A DNA stretch of 64,000 nucleotides from UBA7430 sp002478765 (GCA_943789355.1 CALSTU010000004.1:310001-374000); one strand, 5' to 3'. Numbered from the stretch's first letter, positions 1 through 8,932 are shown. Numbers and translations: made by a program. The notes: a model not told the origin generated them from the letters alone.

Positions 1-2
1 AG

Positions 3-1244
3 AAGCAAAAGAAAATAAATGATTCTTTCAAAAAACTATCAGAAGAGCTAGAGGCTTTGCGAGAACAAAATGATGCTTTGGAAAACAAAGAAAACCTCAG
101 CGACACCAAAGATCTTGAGCAACGGGTTCAGGAGAAACAACAGGAGTCTCTAGAAAACCTAACCAAAGACAAGTTGAAAAAGGCCGCTCAGTCACAGAAA
201 GAGAGTTTGGAGTCGATTGAAATGATGCTAAGTAAGCTAAAAGAGGCTCAAGGTGGAGGAGAGGAGAATTCACCCCCAGAGGATATGGCTGTTCTGAGGC
301 AAATTTTGGAGAACTTAATTGATCTTTCATTGGAGGAAGAGGCCCTTTTGGTTGACTTGTCTGAAACCCAGAAGAACGACCCCAATTATGTTTCAATCAT
401 ACATTGGCAAAACAAACTAAGTGACGACTCTAAGGTGTTAGAAGACTCTCTTTACGCTTTAAGCAGGCGACAATCACAGATAAAAGCGACCGTAAATAGA
501 GAAATTAACGCGATCAGTGAGAACATTAAAAAGTCCCTTGATCACATGTCTGAGCGGGAAACCAAAAAGGCCCTAACCCGTCAGCAACTGGTCATGACCT
601 CAGCGAACAATCTAGCTTTAATGTTGACAGACATTTTACACGCAATGCAGCAGGATGCCGGGCAGGGGATGCCGGGCGACCAACAATGTAACAAACCCGG
701 ACCCACAAAACCCTCTCCGGGAGACTTGAAAAAAATGCAGGAGTCGTTGAAGCAACAGTTGGAGCAAATGAAAAACGGGAAACAAGATCTTTCGGGTCAA
801 AAGCCAAACGGTTCAAGGTCAAAAGGTCTCGCAAAAATGATGCGCCGCCAAGAGATGATCAGGCGTCAGCTTGAAAAAATGGCTGACAAGATGGAGGGCT
901 CCGAGAATAAAAGTTTAGAGGGTTTGCGGGACGCAATTCTTCAAATGGAGAAGACGGAAGATGACCTCTCTGATAACAATATTTCACAAGAAACCATAGA
1001 CCGCCAAAACAAAATTATCCAAAAGCTCTTGGAGGCAGACCTTGCGGAACAAGAGCGAGGAAAGGAGGAAGAAAGAGAAGCCAAAGAAGCCAAGCAACTT
1101 CCTCACCATGTAAAGAATTTACGGGAAGAATATCAGAAAAACAAGCTCAAGCAAGCAGAGCTTTTAAAGACGATTCCACCGGAGTTAAAACCTTACTTTA
1201 AGGAAAAGGTCAACGAGTATTTTCAAAAGTTAGACGAAGACTAA
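3..1244 (+). CDS. DUF4175-type coiled-coil protein, C-terminal part (5' end outside window)
   Basis: The frame is open from the first complete codon of the window, so the true start lies upstream and the internal TTG at 57 is not the start. What is visible is about 410 residues of charged, Gln/Glu/Lys-rich helix with strong coiled-coil character, a short Pro/Gly-rich break (around GQGMPGDQQ), and a C-terminal segment ending in YFQKLDED. No enzyme motif is seen. Family knowledge: Bacteroidota carry a long DUF4175 protein with N-terminal membrane segments and a C-terminal coiled coil, commonly just upstream of ybeY and mnmG, as here. The stop overlaps the ybeY start by one base, indicating translational coupling. 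The function is unknown. The name rests on context and composition, because the diagnostic N-terminus is not in the window. Confidence 0.6.
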   Translation, partial: KQKKINDSFKKLSEELEALREQNDALENKENLSDTKDLEQRVQEKQQESLENLTKDKLKKAAQSQKESLESIEMMLSKLKEAQGGGEENSPPEDMAVLRQILENLIDLSLEEEALLVDLSETQKNDPNYVSIIHWQNKLSDDSKVLEDSLYALSRRQSQIKATVNREINAISENIKKSLDHMSERETKKALTRQQLVMTSANNLALMLTDILHAMQQDAGQGMPGDQQCNKPGPTKPSPGDLKKMQESLKQQLEQMKNGKQDLSGQKPNGSRSKGLAKMMRRQEMIRRQLEKMADKMEGSENKSLEGLRDAILQMEKTEDDLSDNNISQETIDRQNKIIQKLLEADLAEQERGKEEEREAKEAKQLPHHVKNLREEYQKNKLKQAELLKTIPPELKPYFKEKVNEYFQKLDED

Positions 1245-1666
1245 TGCAAGAGCCCAAAATCAAATTTCATTCAGAGTGCGACTTCCGACAGACAAACCCC
1301 GAGACTTATGTTCTGTGGCTTTCTGCTGTTGCAAAGGAAGAAGGAAAGCTTCCTGAAGAAATCAATTACATCTTCTGTGACGACACGTATTTGCACAAGA
1401 TAAACTTGGAGTTCTTGAGCCACGATGATTATACAGACATTATTACGTTTGATTATGGTGTTGGAGACACATTGATTGGTGATGTATACGTGAGCGTTGA
1501 AAGAGTTTTAGAGAACTCAAAAACCTACAGCGAATCATTTGTTGAAGAAATGAATCGCGTGCTTGTCCACGGGCTACTTCATCTTTGTGGTTACAAGGAT
1601 AAAACGACATCAGAAGCAGCCGAAATGCGTAATAAAGAGAATTATTACCTATCTTTACGGGCCTAA
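1244..1666 (+). CDS. ybeY: Endoribonuclease YbeY (rRNA maturation factor)
   Basis: A 140-residue single-domain metalloendoribonuclease acting in 16S rRNA 3'-end maturation and 70S ribosome quality control. The metal-binding signature is near the C-terminus: HGLLHLCGYKD, with two His ligands. Where enterobacterial proteins have a third His (GYDH) this one has Lys-Asp, the usual form in Bacteroidota, so Asp probably acts as third ligand. The upstream segment DYTDIITFDYG fits the family core. ATG at 1244 overlaps the preceding stop (TAATG). A hairpin with a T-run follows the stop, so the gene probably ends an operon before mnmG. Confidence 0.95.
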   Translation: MQEPKIKFHSECDFRQTNPETYVLWLSAVAKEEGKLPEEINYIFCDDTYLHKINLEFLSHDDYTDIITFDYGVGDTLIGDVYVSVERVLENSKTYSESFVEEMNRVLVHGLLHLCGYKDKTTSEAAEMRNKENYYLSLRA

Positions 1667-1687
1667 AACACTGATTTACAAGCGAGA

Positions 1688-1716
1688 AGCTGTTTTTTAA
1701 GTAAACAGCTGTTTTT
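1688..1716 (+). terminator. Rho-independent terminator after ybeY
   Basis: An 8-bp perfect stem (AGCTGTTT pairing with AAACAGCT, loop TTTAAGT) is followed directly by GTTTTT. It begins 21 bases after the ybeY stop and ends just before the first parS palindrome, so it separates the DUF4175-ybeY unit from mnmG. Confidence 0.6.
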
Positions 1717-1730
1717 CAGTCAATTAAAAC

Positions 1731-1744
1731 GTTCCACGTGGAAC
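1731..1744. promoter_or_regulatory. parS-like ParB/Spo0J binding site, upstream of mnmG
   Basis: GTTCCACGTGGAAC is a perfect 14-bp palindrome. It fits the conserved bacterial parS core GTTNCACGTGNAAC. It lies 7 bases before the preferred mnmG start (1 base before the alternative ATG). An identical copy sits at the other end of mnmG. In most bacteria parS sites cluster near oriC and load ParB for origin segregation. Assignment is by sequence match; no parA or parB gene is in the window. Confidence 0.8.
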
Positions 1745-1751
1745 AATGCTT

Positions 1752-3620
1752 ATGTTTCAAGAAGAATACGATGTGATTGTTGTGGGTGCAGGCCACGCAG
1801 GTTGTGAGGCAGCGGCGGCGGCAGCAAATCTCGGAGCCAAGACTCTTTTGGCAACCATGAACATGGACACCATCGCGCAGATGTCCTGTAACCCCGCTAT
1901 GGGTGGTGTTGCGAAAGGTCAGATTGTACGCGAAATAGATGCGCTTGGAGGCTACTCCGCTTTGGTTACTGATGAAACCATGATTCAGTTTAAGATGCTA
2001 AATCAATCCAAGGGTCCTGCCATGTGGAGCCCCAGAGCCCAATCGGATCGAATGCTTTTTTCGAAAAAATGGAGGATGATTCTCGAAGGCATAGATGGGC
2101 TCGATTTTTGGCAGGAAATGGTTGCGGGCTTGTTGGTTGAAGATGGCGTTGTTAAAGGTGTTCGAACCAGTTTAGGTTTGGAAATTCGATCCAAAAGCGT
2201 CATACTAACCAACGGTACTTTTCTCAACGGATTGATACATATCGGAGAGAAGAATTTTGGTGGTGGACGCGCCGCAGAACGCCCCTCTGTTGGAATTACG
2301 GCACAGCTGGAATCTTTAGGTTTTGAGTCGGGTAGAATGAAGACAGGAACCCCCCCGCGCGTGGATGGAAGAACGTTGGATTATTCTAAAATGGAGGAGC
2401 AGCCGGGTGATGCAGATGTTGTTGGCTTTTCGTACATGCCTACAAAAAAACCTCAGAAGCAGCGGTCTTGTTACATTACCTATACGTCAGATGAGGTTCA
2501 CGAAGTTTTGCGAACAGGCTTCGAGAAGTCACCCATGTTCCAGGGAAGAATTCAGGGCTTAGGGCCAAGGTACTGTCCATCCATTGAAGACAAAATCACT
2601 CGTTTTGCCGATAAAAATAGGCATCAAATTTTTGTTGAACCGGAAGGTTGGGAGACGTGTGAAATTTATGTAAACGGCTTTTCTACTTCTCTTCCTGAGG
2701 ATGTTCAAATGGAAGCCCTTCAAAAGATACCCGGCTTTGAGAATGCCAAAATGTTTCGACCGGGTTACGCTATAGAATACGATTTTTTCCCACCGACTCA
2801 GCTCCAGCATACGCTCGAGACAAAACTTGTTGGCGGTTTGTATTTCGCAGGTCAAATCAACGGGACTACCGGATATGAAGAGGCGGGTTGTCAAGGTTTG
2901 ATGGCGGGGATCAATGCGGCACTTCGCTCTCAAAAAAAGCCTGCATTTGTCTTGAGCCGATCTGAGGCATACATTGGGGTTCTGATTGATGATTTGATTA
3001 CCAAGGGTACGGACGAGCCTTACCGAATGTTTACCTCCCGTGCCGAATATCGGATATTGCTTCGCCAGGACAATGCGGACATTCGCTTGACTCAAAAGGG
3101 GTTCGATTTGGGGCTTGCGACACAAGATCGCTTGGATCGCTTGAATGAGAAGCTGCGGTATGTAGATAAGATCAAAAAGTTTTTTTCCATTACATCCGCC
3201 ATTCCGGAAGAGGTTAATCCAATCCTGGAAGCATTGAATTCGTCTAAGATCTCACAGAAGACGAAGTTGATAAAAATCATTTCACGCCCACAAGTTGATT
3301 TTAAGGCTGTTTCCGAATTGAAGGCTGTTGCTGATTTTTTGTCAGAAAATGGCGTAGACAAAGAGGCCATTGAACAAGCCTTAATTCAAATAAAATACAA
3401 CGGATACATCCATAGAGAAAAAGAAAATGCGGAAAAAATTACTCGTTTGGAGCATATTTCTATCCCGTCTGACTTCGAATACGCCAAATTGGCTTCGCTT
3501 TCCTCTGAGGCAAAACAAAAGTTGGTGGCTGTTAGGCCGAGAACGATTGCTCATGCCGGAAGAATTTCGGGAGTATCCCCGGCAGACATTTCTGTTTTGC
3601 TTGTTTATATGGGTAGGTAG
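1752..3620 (+). CDS. mnmG: tRNA uridine-5-carboxymethylaminomethyl synthesis enzyme MnmG (GidA)
   Basis: FAD-dependent partner of MnmE in making cmnm5U at the wobble position (U34) of several tRNAs. Visible features are the N-terminal Rossmann FAD motif VGAGHAGCEAA, the family block CNPAMGGVAKGQIVREID, the central motif GGGRAAERPSVG, the ING-TTGYEEA block in the second FAD region, and a helical C-terminal domain ending in SGVSPADISVLLVYMGR. Length (622 residues) is normal. I chose ATG 1752 (MFQEEYDV) because homologues start close to the VVGAGHAG motif; ATG 1746 is possible and adds two residues. The stop codon shares its last base with a second parS palindrome. MnmG (GidA) genes are often origin-proximal. 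Confidence 0.97.
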   Translation: MFQEEYDVIVVGAGHAGCEAAAAAANLGAKTLLATMNMDTIAQMSCNPAMGGVAKGQIVREIDALGGYSALVTDETMIQFKMLNQSKGPAMWSPRAQSDRMLFSKKWRMILEGIDGLDFWQEMVAGLLVEDGVVKGVRTSLGLEIRSKSVILTNGTFLNGLIHIGEKNFGGGRAAERPSVGITAQLESLGFESGRMKTGTPPRVDGRTLDYSKMEEQPGDADVVGFSYMPTKKPQKQRSCYITYTSDEVHEVLRTGFEKSPMFQGRIQGLGPRYCPSIEDKITRFADKNRHQIFVEPEGWETCEIYVNGFSTSLPEDVQMEALQKIPGFENAKMFRPGYAIEYDFFPPTQLQHTLETKLVGGLYFAGQINGTTGYEEAGCQGLMAGINAALRSQKKPAFVLSRSEAYIGVLIDDLITKGTDEPYRMFTSRAEYRILLRQDNADIRLTQKGFDLGLATQDRLDRLNEKLRYVDKIKKFFSITSAIPEEVNPILEALNSSKISQKTKLIKIISRPQVDFKAVSELKAVADFLSENGVDKEAIEQALIQIKYNGYIHREKENAEKITRLEHISIPSDFEYAKLASLSSEAKQKLVAVRPRTIAHAGRISGVSPADISVLLVYMGR

Positions 3621-3633
3621 TTCCACGTGGAAC
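3620..3633. promoter_or_regulatory. parS-like ParB/Spo0J binding site, downstream of mnmG
   Basis: A second, identical GTTCCACGTGGAAC palindrome. Its first base is the last base of the mnmG TAG stop. Two exact 14-bp copies 1.9 kb apart and flanking one gene argue against chance and support a parS cluster. Confidence 0.8.
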
Positions 3634-3634
3634 C

Positions 3635-3657
3635 TTTTTCGCTTCCAAAGCGAAAAA
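3635..3657. terminator. Long AT-rich hairpin after mnmG
   Basis: A perfect 10-bp stem, TTTTTCGCTT with AAGCGAAAAA, separated by three bases, immediately after the second parS. Its A/T-rich arms could serve as a terminator in either direction between the converging mnmG and T9SS genes. A second weaker stem with a T-run (3701-3721, ACCAA/TTGGT) and a 7-bp stem (3726-3742, ACGAGCT/AGCTCGT) lie in the same convergent gap. Confidence 0.45.
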
Positions 3658-3769
3658 CGCCCTAAAAGAAGCAGTTTAAGCGACTGAATCAAAAATAAAG
3701 ACCAACGGCATTGGTTTTGTTAAAAACGAGCTAAGAGCTCGTCTAGAGAGGTCGAAAAATGACTCAAGG

Positions 3770-4696
3770 TTATTTTAAAATCAATTTCCTGACCTTGCTT
3801 CCTTGCTTCTTTTGTGAGACCTTGAGAAGGTAGACCCCTTTTTTCCACGCCGAGCCATCAACGAGGGTGTTTGTGTGTTCTGTCTGTTCTGTAAAGTACC
3901 TATTCCCCAAAAGGTCATATACCTTAACGCTTGTCCCAGGTATGTTTTCTAAATAAAAAAAATCGTTGCTTGGGTTTGGATAGATTCTCATCTGGGCGTT
4001 TAAATCTTCCAGGCCAACTTCTTCTGAATGAAAAGAAACATCATCGATATGAAACAAAGGATCACTGCCGTCTTCAGCAGCGGAAACAAAACATAGTGCT
4101 CCAAAATTTGAGTTTTTTGTCGGAGTCTGATTCATCGATCCATCCGACCAAGTCCAATGGACAACCTCCTCCCCATCCAGAGTTAATAGGGCTAGGTCAG
4201 TTTCTATGTTTACCGATATCAGAACCTCAAACCACCTTCCTCTGGGGTGTGTAAAGTTGTGGTTAAGGGAACCGCTTCCTACAGTCATGTGTCCAAAACC
4301 TATTTTCGAAAACCAAAATTGAGCGGCCCAATTTGATGCGCTCGGCTCAAAGGCATGCAATATGTTGAAGTATGCACCATGCCCCTGCTCTATGTGCATC
4401 CAGAAAGACAGCTCCCAAATACCCGAAGCGATGTTTCCAAGCGGTAAAACAACGTCAATGGTGTCAGAACCATTGGTTTCAATTTTTAATGAGTTGGGTA
4501 AACTTAGCGCTCTGTCATTGCTAATCATCGCATCTTCGGAACTTCCGGGGTTGTTGTACCATGTAGTCCACAGCCCTTCAGACTCGACACCAACAAGCCC
4601 CCCACTGTTGTAGGAGTCAAAAGCATCTTCAACGGCTTGACTCCAAGCTATAGGGGCTAAAAGTAAAAATGAAAGGATTAAGTGAGCGCTCTTCAT
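3770..4696 (-). CDS. Secreted T9SS type A cargo protein with LamG/ConA-like domain
   Basis: The start is taken at ATG 4696 because it yields a clean signal peptide (MKSAHLILSFLLLAPIAWSQ); the longer open frame adds a non-signal extension. The mature protein has one beta-rich domain (roughly residues 30-210) with aromatic-rich strands (FWMHIEQGHGAYFNI) ending in FHIDDVSF, resembling the laminin-G/concanavalin-A-like modules of Bacteroidota surface proteins. It ends in a T9SS type A C-terminal domain: MRIYPNPSNDFFYLEN, VKVYDLLGN, and GVYLLKV followed by basic residues. It should be exported by Sec and then by T9SS to the surface. It is a paralogue of the next gene upstream, 51 bases away, so the two are probably cotranscribed. 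The ligand is unknown. Confidence 0.8.
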   Translation of the reverse strand: MKSAHLILSFLLLAPIAWSQAVEDAFDSYNSGGLVGVESEGLWTTWYNNPGSSEDAMISNDRALSLPNSLKIETNGSDTIDVVLPLGNIASGIWELSFWMHIEQGHGAYFNILHAFEPSASNWAAQFWFSKIGFGHMTVGSGSLNHNFTHPRGRWFEVLISVNIETDLALLTLDGEEVVHWTWSDGSMNQTPTKNSNFGALCFVSAAEDGSDPLFHIDDVSFHSEEVGLEDLNAQMRIYPNPSNDFFYLENIPGTSVKVYDLLGNRYFTEQTEHTNTLVDGSAWKKGVYLLKVSQKKQGSKVRKLILK

Positions 4697-4747
4697 GGGT
4701 TGTCTGGGGGTTAAAAGTTTAGTAAAAGTAAGAAAAATACACACAGC

Positions 4748-5659
4748 TCATTCTACAACAAACTTACTTTGCCAACTTTTCTTATCTCCATGAAGATGAA
4801 TAAAGTATATGCCAGGGTCCCATTTTGAACAGTCTAGTTCAATCTTATCGGAATGAACAGCTTTTTTAAGAACATGAGAACCAATAATAGAATATACGTC
4901 ACAAGAACTTGCATTCGTTCCAGAAGCATCAACCAGAAGCTTATTTCTGGTTGGGTTTGGATGAACCCTCATAACCATTTCAGTATCGTCAAGCTTTAAG
5001 TTTGTTTGTTGAAAACCAACATCATCAATGAAGTATTTTATTTTCCCTTCGTTTTCCGGGTAATGACTAAACTGTAGCGCTGTTAAAGCTGTGTCTAGGG
5101 CAAGATCTCCCAAACACCACGCCCATGCACTAGGCCATAACACAGGGATTTCGTTAAAAAACAAATACGCTCTATTGTTATCTGTATTTACCTCAAGCCT
5201 AACGTCAAACCATTCAGCTACAGGGTGAGAAAAATCAAGGATTACCATGTATGCGGCATTAAATAGGCCGTCACCTGTTTCTGTGAAGTTGACCTGGAAG
5301 GCTGTATTTGTTTCATCGTCAATAGGTCGATGAGTTATTCTGAAGCTACCCGTATAACCCGAATCAATTCGCATTTTAAATGAGAGCTCCCATTTACCGG
5401 TGTTTACGTTAAAAGGCAAAAGAACACTGGTAGAGGTGTTTGTAAACATGATGCTTTTGTTTCCACTGAATGACTGCTCATCGGTAACAATCACATCTTG
5501 ATCTCCTCCAGGAGTCCCATCGCTGGTCGTCCACTCCCCCTCTGATTGTAAGCACAGCGGGCTGCCGATCTTGTAGGTTTCGAAATTGTCAAAAAAGGTT
5601 TGTGATACTAAGGCGTAGGATGAGTTTAATAGGACGCATATCAATGCAATATATTTCAT
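4748..5659 (-). CDS. Secreted T9SS type A cargo protein, paralogue of the adjacent gene
   Basis: 303 residues. Signal peptide MKYIALICVLLNSSYALVSQ, then a domain with the same plan as its neighbour: FDNFETYKIGSPLC, SEGEWTT, GKWELSFKMRID, YFIDDVGFQ. It ends in a T9SS sorting domain (VHPNPTRNKLLVDAS, CDVYSIIGS, WDPGIYFIHLHG). The shared W-T-T, WELSF and IDDV-F landmarks at equal spacing indicate a tandem duplication followed by divergence. Binding or adhesive function is inferred from the fold only. It starts 150 bases downstream of the tRNA-Arg gene on the same strand, with a terminator between them. Confidence 0.8.
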   Translation of the reverse strand: MKYIALICVLLNSSYALVSQTFFDNFETYKIGSPLCLQSEGEWTTSDGTPGGDQDVIVTDEQSFSGNKSIMFTNTSTSVLLPFNVNTGKWELSFKMRIDSGYTGSFRITHRPIDDETNTAFQVNFTETGDGLFNAAYMVILDFSHPVAEWFDVRLEVNTDNNRAYLFFNEIPVLWPSAWAWCLGDLALDTALTALQFSHYPENEGKIKYFIDDVGFQQTNLKLDDTEMVMRVHPNPTRNKLLVDASGTNASSCDVYSIIGSHVLKKAVHSDKIELDCSKWDPGIYFIHLHGDKKSWQSKFVVE

Positions 5660-5772
5660 AATTATTTAATTTAGTTTATACAAAAGTATTGATAAATTAA
5701 ATCAAATCAAATATAGATAAATGAATTGTTGTCTTTGAATTGTTATTGCATGATTGCCAGATTTTTAGTGAT

Positions 5773-5800
5773 AAAAAAACCACCCTAAAAAGGGTGGTTT
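5773..5800 (-). terminator. Rho-independent terminator of tRNA-Arg
   Basis: On the minus strand, AAACCACCC, a six-base loop and GGGTGGTTT form a perfect 9-bp stem running into a T-tract. It lies 9 bases beyond the tRNA 3' end. Confidence 0.85.
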
Positions 5801-5808
5801 AGCTGCAG

Positions 5809-5882
5809 TGACCCCGGAGGGATTCGAACCCCCAACCGTCAGAGCCGAAATCTGATATTCTATCCAGTTGAACTACGGAGCC
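5809..5882 (-). tRNA. tRNA-Arg, anticodon UCG
   Basis: A 74-nt cloverleaf can be drawn: acceptor GGCTCCG pairing with CGGGGTC (two G-U pairs), a D-arm with AACTGGATA, anticodon stem TCAGA/TCTGA with loop TTTCGGC (anticodon TCG, reading CGA-type Arg codons), and a T-arm with GTTCGAATC. The discriminator is A and CCA is not encoded. A terminator follows directly. Confidence 0.92.
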
Positions 5883-5945
5883 ATTATCAGCAAATATATT
5901 ATTTTTACAAGCGACGCGTTCTAATATTTGAGGTAAATTTATCAG

Positions 5946-8204
5946 ATGAGAAAAATTGTTTTTTTTGTGGGGCTTATGAGTTTTGCCTATTCCACGGCAC
6001 AAAGCTTGAAGATTGGAGACTGGCGTGATCATTTGTCATACAAAGAGGTGAAGAATGTGTGTGCTGTCGATCAAAAAATATACGCATCAACAGAGAAAGC
6101 AATATTTGTATACGATCGAAGCGATCAAAGCATTATGAGGCTCAACACCCTAAGTGGTTTGTCGGATTCAGGTGTCAGCTCAATCGCTAGCGATGGAACT
6201 CGACTGGTTATTGGCTATGAAAACGGGAATATTGACTTCATAGAAGGCGGCGAAATAATCAATATTCCAGACCTAAAAAGATCCTCATTGATTGGAAGTA
6301 AAAGCGTGAATCACATTCAGACATTTGCCCAAAGCGCATATTTGTCATGTGGCTTCGGAATCATCGTCTTAAACCTTGACAAAAGAGAAGTAAGTTCAAC
6401 ATATTTTATTGGAGAAAATGGCTCCCGTATAAATGTGTTACAGACAAGTATTGTTAATGACAGGATTTATGCTGCAACCGAAATGGGGCTTTATTTCGCG
6501 AATGTTAACGCCAAGAACTTATCCGATTATAGAGCTTGGCAAAAGGCTCATATGCCCTCGAATCTAAAGGTCAACCTTTTGACAACGTTTAATGATTTGC
6601 TTTTCGTCAATTTCAAAGGAACGACCTACAACACCGACATAATTTATTCTTTTGATGGATCAGATTGGGCATTGTTTGATCAGGGGAATTCGAATACCTT
6701 TATAAGCTCTTCAGGCCAAAAACTGGTTGTAACGAGACGTTTCGGGGTTTCTGTTTTTGATGAGAACCTGAATCAAAAAGAATACATTTCTAGTGGCATT
6801 TTTGATAAGACCCCGACAGACTTTAATGCTTGTTTACATCTAGACGACGCTTATTGGATTGCAGATGAATATCAGGGCTTGTTGTATACAGATCTTAACC
6901 AAACAGAAATCTTTGTTCCGAGTGGTCCTTACCACTCCGATGTTACTCAAATAAAAAATCTAGGGGATGAAATATGGTTGGCTCATGGCTCTGTTAACGA
7001 AAACTGGGACCCCTCTTGGCATAAGAGAGAAATATCGAGCTTAAAGTCTGATGAATGGTCAATTTCGACAGGCTTAATTGCCAACGGTTTTCAAGACGCG
7101 GTAGCTATCAATCAGTACAAAGGCGTTACCTATATTGCTGGTTGGCAAACAGGTTTGGCAAAAATGGTTGGAGGAACCCTAGAGATCATTTATGACGAAA
7201 CCAACAGCAGCCTTCAGAGAAGGGCGGTATACGACGATTGGATTGAAGTCGGAGACGTTCAATTTGATCCTCAAGGAAACATGTGGTGTACAAACTCCCA
7301 AACGTTTGAACCTTTATCCGTGAAGTATACAAATGAGGGTTGGGAGTCTTTTTCTTTAGGTGTGGGGATTTCAGAACATCAAGACCTAGCGAAACTACTC
7401 ATTGACAACAACAATCAGAAATGGATACAATTGAAAAACAACGGATTGGTTGTTTTTGATGAGTCTCGAAGCGGAACGAAATCCAGGAAGTTAATGAACG
7501 GTGAACAAAGTGGAAATCTCGCATCAGACCGGGTTTATGCAATCACAGAGGATTTGAAAGGAAATGTATGGATCGGAACCGACAATGGGGTGAGTGTTTT
7601 TTACAACCCTGAAGATATTTTTGAAGGAGAAAATGCATCCAAAATAAAGATTACCCAAGACGGCTACACCACTTATCTTTTGGATGGACAACAAATTAAT
7701 GATATTGAAGTTGATGGAGCAAATCGAAAGTGGTTTGCGATGAACAACAGTGGTGTGGTGGTGACTTCAGAAAATGGAACCGAAGAATTGTTCCATTTCA
7801 CGACAGAAAACAGCCCGCTGTTTTCCAATAAGGTCCGAGATATCGAAATTAATGAAATTACAGGTGAGGCTTTCTTTGCTACAGATAAAGGGCTGATTTC
7901 TTTGAGGGCTGAGGCGACAAAAGGAAGCAACTCTTTTTCCCAAGTTACGGTGTTTCCAAACCCGGTAAGACCGGATTATGAAGGTGTAGTTACAATCAAG
8001 GGATTACTCACTGACGCGGTTGTAAAGATAACCGATGTGAGTGGAAATTTAATATACCAGACGGTTTCCCTCGGAGGCCAAGCCACTTGGGACGGTAGAT
8101 CTTTTGAAGGAGAAAAAGCGCACACAGGAGTTTATCTTATTTTTTGTTCTGATGAAGACGGAAATATGAACCATGTTACCAAACTTTTATTTGTGAGAGG
8201 CTGA
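5946..8204 (+). CDS. porZ: Type IX secretion system protein PorZ
   Basis: 752 residues with signal peptide ending near YSTAQS. The bulk is a repeat-rich beta-propeller: phrases such as LKGNVWIGTDNGVSVF, VDGANRKWFAMNNSGVVV and GEAFFATDKGLISL are typical propeller blades. The N-terminal IGDWRDHLSY and the end FPNPVRPDYEGVVTIKG...GVYLIF (T9SS C-terminal domain fold) match PorZ. In Porphyromonas gingivalis PorZ belongs to the cell-surface PorU attachment complex that anchors T9SS cargo to A-LPS. The gene overlaps recO by one base (TGATG); this porZ-recO pairing is common in Flavobacteriia. The propeller can be mistaken for the sensor part of a hybrid two-component regulator, but no kinase or DNA-binding domain is present. 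Confidence 0.88.
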   Translation: MRKIVFFVGLMSFAYSTAQSLKIGDWRDHLSYKEVKNVCAVDQKIYASTEKAIFVYDRSDQSIMRLNTLSGLSDSGVSSIASDGTRLVIGYENGNIDFIEGGEIINIPDLKRSSLIGSKSVNHIQTFAQSAYLSCGFGIIVLNLDKREVSSTYFIGENGSRINVLQTSIVNDRIYAATEMGLYFANVNAKNLSDYRAWQKAHMPSNLKVNLLTTFNDLLFVNFKGTTYNTDIIYSFDGSDWALFDQGNSNTFISSSGQKLVVTRRFGVSVFDENLNQKEYISSGIFDKTPTDFNACLHLDDAYWIADEYQGLLYTDLNQTEIFVPSGPYHSDVTQIKNLGDEIWLAHGSVNENWDPSWHKREISSLKSDEWSISTGLIANGFQDAVAINQYKGVTYIAGWQTGLAKMVGGTLEIIYDETNSSLQRRAVYDDWIEVGDVQFDPQGNMWCTNSQTFEPLSVKYTNEGWESFSLGVGISEHQDLAKLLIDNNNQKWIQLKNNGLVVFDESRSGTKSRKLMNGEQSGNLASDRVYAITEDLKGNVWIGTDNGVSVFYNPEDIFEGENASKIKITQDGYTTYLLDGQQINDIEVDGANRKWFAMNNSGVVVTSENGTEELFHFTTENSPLFSNKVRDIEINEITGEAFFATDKGLISLRAEATKGSNSFSQVTVFPNPVRPDYEGVVTIKGLLTDAVVKITDVSGNLIYQTVSLGGQATWDGRSFEGEKAHTGVYLIFCSDEDGNMNHVTKLLFVRG

Positions 8205-8932
8205 TGCACCAATCCAAAGCAATTGTACTACATCAAATAAAGTACTCGGAGACCAGTTTAATCGTGAAAATATACACGAAGGAGGAGGGCCTTTTATCGT
8301 TTATCGTAAAAGGGGTTCGTGGGAAAAAGGGAAAGTTACGTGTCGCCCAATTTCAAACGTTAAACCTGTTGGATTTAACATACCAGCAATCCAAAAAATC
8401 TCAATTAAGGTTCATCAATGATTTAAAAGTTTCAGAACCATTTACAGAATTATTATACGACCCTGTAAAGCGGTCTGTGGGAATTTTTATCGCAGAACTT
8501 ATTCAGCAATGCATCAAAGAGCAGGAGCAAAATCAGGAGCTTTTCGATTTTTTGTACGGCTCCATTCAATGGCTTGATTTAACGAGCAATAATTGCAGCC
8601 ATTTTCATTTATTGTTCATGATGAAGCTGACCAAATACCTTGGGTTTTTCCCAAGCCTTGATGGGCACCAAAGCGAAGGCTATTTTGATTTGCAGCAAGG
8701 AGAGTTTTCCCAAAAAAAGCCGATTCACAGCCACTCCATCGAGTCAGAGGAATTGCTGGCTTGGAAAGGGCTTATAAATTGTGGCTTGGAAAATATAGGG
8801 TCATTGAAGTTTTCTAATTTGCTTAAAAGAACGCTTTTGCAAAGCTTGATGGACTATTACAAGTTGCATTTGCCTCATTTTAAAGACCTCAATTCACACG
8901 AGGTTTTACAAATCGTATTCAACGAAGAGTAA
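8204..8932 (+). CDS. recO: DNA repair protein RecO
   Basis: 242 residues, the usual length. The N-terminal OB-fold begins MHQSKAIVLHQIKYSETSLIVKIYT and includes FIVKGVRGKKGKL, typical of the RecFOR mediator that helps RecA onto SSB-coated gaps. The helical C-terminal domain follows. Many Bacteroidota RecO proteins lack a complete zinc-binding Cys set, and I see none here. Translation is probably coupled to porZ. Confidence 0.93.
   Translation: MHQSKAIVLHQIKYSETSLIVKIYTKEEGLLSFIVKGVRGKKGKLRVAQFQTLNLLDLTYQQSKKSQLRFINDLKVSEPFTELLYDPVKRSVGIFIAELIQQCIKEQEQNQELFDFLYGSIQWLDLTSNNCSHFHLLFMMKLTKYLGFFPSLDGHQSEGYFDLQQGEFSQKKPIHSHSIESEELLAWKGLINCGLENIGSLKFSNLLKRTLLQSLMDYYKLHLPHFKDLNSHEVLQIVFNEE

Noticed and set aside
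3427..3687. Open frame overlapping the mnmG 3' end
   Set aside because: It is an alternative reading of mnmG codons, with no homology and no separate start signals.
5946..8204. Propeller protein as a hybrid two-component sensor
   Set aside because: There is no kinase, receiver or DNA-binding domain; PorZ with a T9SS C-terminal domain fits fully.
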